44,126 nt of DNA from an uncultured Collinsella sp. (GTDB lineage: Bacteria > Actinomycetota > Coriobacteriia > Coriobacteriales > Coriobacteriaceae): NCBI GenBank assembly GCA_902489775.1, contig CABUBH010000013.1, positions 1 to 44,126 on the forward strand. The letters run 5' to 3'. This document shows positions 42,093-44,126 of this stretch, one piece after another; the first letter of the stretch is position 1, and every line of letters begins with the position of its first letter. The notes under the pieces were generated by a model. That model was not told the origin of the DNA, made no database searches, and saw only the letters and a program-made list of their open reading frames with translations. A program made the translations under genes and the position numbers.

Positions 42093-43207
42093 TGGGCGCA
42101 GCTGCGATAATTCGTTCAGAGAGGGACGAAACGGCTGCCCTTCATGAGTCATCAACCAAGGTTAATTATCCCGATTTAGATACTGTAAAACTGTTAATGG
42201 CATTTCTTGTTGTTGAGATTCATACGCGGCCATTGGAGGCTCTGGATATTCCCGAGAGGATCGTCGAAGGCATAGACGTGGTCGCGGTGCCATTCTTTTT
42301 TATCGCTTCGGCTTTTCTCTGCTTTCGAGGCCTAAGCGAGGTTGATTTTTCAGATTCTTCATCCTGCGCCTCAATTAGGGTTCGCAAGACCGCCTTTAAA
42401 CTTCTTGAGCTTTATCTCATCTGGACGGCACTTTATCTACCTATAACCATCTTTGGTGATTTGCTGTATGGAAAGGACTTGCTGCATGGGCTTCTTGCGT
42501 TTGTTCGTCAAACGCTGTTTGTAGGAGAGAACTTCTGCTCGTGGCCTTTATGGTATTTACTGGCAGGATTCGTTGCTTTTGCCTTGGTGTATTGCTGTCT
42601 GCGGAGCGGTATGGCCCTGAAGCGGGTCGTTGGGCTATCCTTCCTCTTTCTGTTGGCTGGTTATTTCATCATGGTAGTTGCTGAGTGGAGCGATGCGCCG
42701 AGGGCGATTGCGATTCCAGTGGGTATTTACGAGAAACTATTCGTTAACACTCGCAATGGGTTATTTGAAGGCTTCTTTTACGTTGCATTGGGCGCATTTT
42801 TCGGCACAAAGCATGAGCGTTTCGAAGCAATGCCGTTCGTTTATCTTCTTATCGGCCTTATCTTTGGCGTAGTAGGGTGCATTTTCATAAATGCAAATGC
42901 ACACCTGCCGTTTTGCGCTTGCGCCGGTACCTGCTTGTTTTTGCTTTCGATTAAACGCTGCGGCCCCGACCTCCTTCCCCATGTTGGTATGCGTAACGCG
43001 AGCACGATAATCTATCTAGTTCATATGATGTTCGCCGTCGTATTCGTTTACGGAATATGTGGCGGCGTCAATCCTGACATTCATGCGAATAATGCAGATC
43101 GACTCCTGCTTTATCTCTTTTCGCTCGGAGGTTCTGCACTACTTTCTGCCGTAGTCATCCAGCTTTCAAAGAAATCGCCTTTGACAAAACGCATTTTTGG
43201 GATTTAG
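42092..43207 (+). CDS. Membrane acyltransferase, acyltransferase-3 family
   Basis: A 371-residue protein with about ten hydrophobic helices and the N-terminal DTVKLLMAFLVVEIHTRP block (a catalytic-type His in the first helix), DVVAVPFFFIASAFLCFRG and SWPLWYLLAGFVAFA, as in OafA/Acyl_transf_3 O-acyltransferases. It probably O-acetylates the capsule sugar or a lipid intermediate across the membrane. Last intact gene of the capsule locus; the 80 bases after it show no clear terminator. Confidence 0.85.
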   Translation: MGAAAIIRSERDETAALHESSTKVNYPDLDTVKLLMAFLVVEIHTRPLEALDIPERIVEGIDVVAVPFFFIASAFLCFRGLSEVDFSDSSSCASIRVRKTAFKLLELYLIWTALYLPITIFGDLLYGKDLLHGLLAFVRQTLFVGENFCSWPLWYLLAGFVAFALVYCCLRSGMALKRVVGLSFLFLLAGYFIMVVAEWSDAPRAIAIPVGIYEKLFVNTRNGLFEGFFYVALGAFFGTKHERFEAMPFVYLLIGLIFGVVGCIFINANAHLPFCACAGTCLFLLSIKRCGPDLLPHVGMRNASTIIYLVHMMFAVVFVYGICGGVNPDIHANNADRLLLYLFSLGGSALLSAVVIQLSKKSPLTKRIFGI

Positions 43208-43288
43208 GGAAGGGATAGATTAGAAAGACCTTATCTGCTTACGTCCAATAATTTAATCAAACAGTTTAGATAAAGTGTGGTATCGCAT

Positions 43289-43760
43289 CTATCTCAATCT
43301 AGGGTAAGTCCTGTCGGCTATCAGGTAATGGCGCACCACCCTTGCGATCTGGTCCCATCTGTCGCGCGCCTGGATGTTCTGCAGCAACATCCCCGTAAAG
43401 CGCCACAGGTAGCACTTGAGTCTGGAGCACAGATTGTTTGCCACCTCTATCCACTCCAGGTCGACCGGGTCGTTGATGTCGGTCCCGTGCGTCTCGCTCT
43501 CGAGCCCGTCGTCCCTGACCAACGCGTTGTGCGCCCTCTCTAGGTCGTGGATGGGCGGCGACCCGGGCGACATCCAGCTCCCATGGCCTTCCTCACGCGC
43601 GCAAAGCTGGGCTTCCTGTGGCTGCAGACGACCGCGAAGGGATTCTTGTGGATGTCGATTGCCACGCAGATGCAGAGCTTCTGGCGGGATAGGCCGCGCT
43701 TGCAGGCCTGCCCGTAGCCCTTGGAGAGGTCGGTGTCATAGATGTAGGTCTCGTCAACCG
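43289..43760 (-). mobile_element. Degenerate IS1595-like transposase remnant
   Basis: Reading down from 43758 the minus strand encodes VDETYIYDTDLSKGYGQACKRGLSRQKLCICVAID..., with the first catalytic Asp of a DDE transposase and the KRGLS/KVCV block of the IS1595 group. It then shifts frame near 43562-43564 into SPPIHDLERAHNALVRDDGLESE (second Asp region) and SRLKCYLWRFTGM, and ends at 43289. Adding one G to a GGG run restores continuity. The N-terminal part is missing or unrecognisable past the C9 tract. No clear terminal inverted repeats were identified. Confidence 0.75.
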
Positions 43761-43769
43761 CCCCCCCCC
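43761..43769. repeat. C9 homopolymer tract at the edge of the transposase remnant
   Basis: Nine C on the plus strand (nine G in the direction of the transposase). It marks the point where recognisable IS1595-like sequence ends. Confidence 0.85.
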
Positions 43770-43773
43770 GAAA

Positions 43774-44126
43774 GCGCAGATCGCATTCGCGAAGATTACG
43801 CTGAGTATTTCAAGGCGGTCGTAAAGGCTTGTGCGATCTTCCGCCTTGCAGCCGACCCATTCCCCATATTAAGAAGCGACCCCCAATGTGAGCATAGATT
43901 CCCAGATTGCATAACGCCCGAATTCAGCCAGAGCTTTATTGGGAATTGTTTGGGAAACGATTTTGTTGAGAGCATTACATTGAGACGGATTATTACCGCA
44001 ATTGGGTGAATGCGATTAAGTCAACATTTCCTCAGTTGAAGGAAGCAACATATAATGTCTCAAACCTGCACGGTAGTGTCGAGAAAGTTGGTGTAGCGCC
44101 CGATCCGAAGTGAGTCGGCCCGGCGT
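43774..44126 (+). pseudogene. Decayed coding sequence at the right edge, unidentified
   Basis: No intact gene. One plus-strand frame reads ESADRIREDYAEYFKAVVKA from 43773 onward, and another, with internal stops, reads IPRLHNARIQPELYWELFGKRFC then EHYIETDYYRNWVNAIKSTF up to a stop at about 44113. A third has a DLPPCSRPIPHIKKRPP segment faintly like the zinc-ribbon region of ISL3 transposases. The pattern is of a broken gene, probably mobile-element debris; I cannot name the family with confidence. Confidence 0.35.

Overview
The window looks like chromosomal DNA of a high-G+C actinobacterium of the Coriobacteriia, most likely a Collinsella-type gut commensal. This is inferred from gene content, strong C/G-ending codons in most housekeeping genes and a complete actinobacterial-style glycogen operon; no 16S rRNA gene is present to prove it.

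Positions 1-9600 hold housekeeping genes: metK (minus strand), then gltX, priA, def, fmt and rsmB (plus strand), and an FmdB-type zinc-ribbon gene (minus). The gaps between them carry long, perfect inverted repeats of 15-36 bp per arm whose arm sequences differ from gap to gap. Two of these elements share an inner loop sequence.

Positions 9638-22700 hold a minus-strand glycogen locus in the order glgB, glgP, glgC, glgD, glgA, then a bifunctional GH13-GH77 enzyme. Together these make ADP-glucose, polymerise it, branch it, phosphorolyse it and debranch or disproportionate the product. GlgA and GlgB both carry long Lys/Ala/Thr-rich histone-H1-like tails. A shared TTGGTAAAACG motif lies in the divergent glgB/HAD gap and upstream of the GH13-GH77 gene, suggesting one LacI-type regulator.

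Positions 23000-24550 hold a HAD phosphatase, a thiamine pyrophosphokinase and tRNA-Ala(GGC) with its own promoter and terminator.

Positions 24800-43200 hold a plus-strand capsule/exopolysaccharide locus. It starts with a structured leader and a specialised NusG paralog, probably a processive antiterminator of the LoaP/RfaH class. An initiating sugar-phosphate transferase, UDP-glucose dehydrogenase and UDP-uronate epimerase follow, then an Alg14/Alg13-type split glycosyltransferase, three different ATP-grasp enzymes, GT4 glycosyltransferases, a DUF1919 protein, a Wzy polymerase, a polysaccharide-deacetylase-like protein, a Wzx flippase and three acyl/acetyltransferases. The gene set predicts a uronic-acid-containing repeat unit made by the Wzx/Wzy route, possibly amidated with amino acids by the ATP-grasp enzymes. 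The first genes are GC-rich like the host; later ones are clearly more AT-rich, consistent with a conserved front end and an exchangeable serotype-specific back end.

Three genes of the capsule locus are frame-interrupted, one at a G9 tract. The right edge is mobile-element debris: an IS1595-like transposase remnant, a C9 tract and decayed coding sequence. Most frameshifts there are repaired by adding one base to a homopolymer, so they may be sequencing undercalls, phase variation or real decay. Raw reads would decide.
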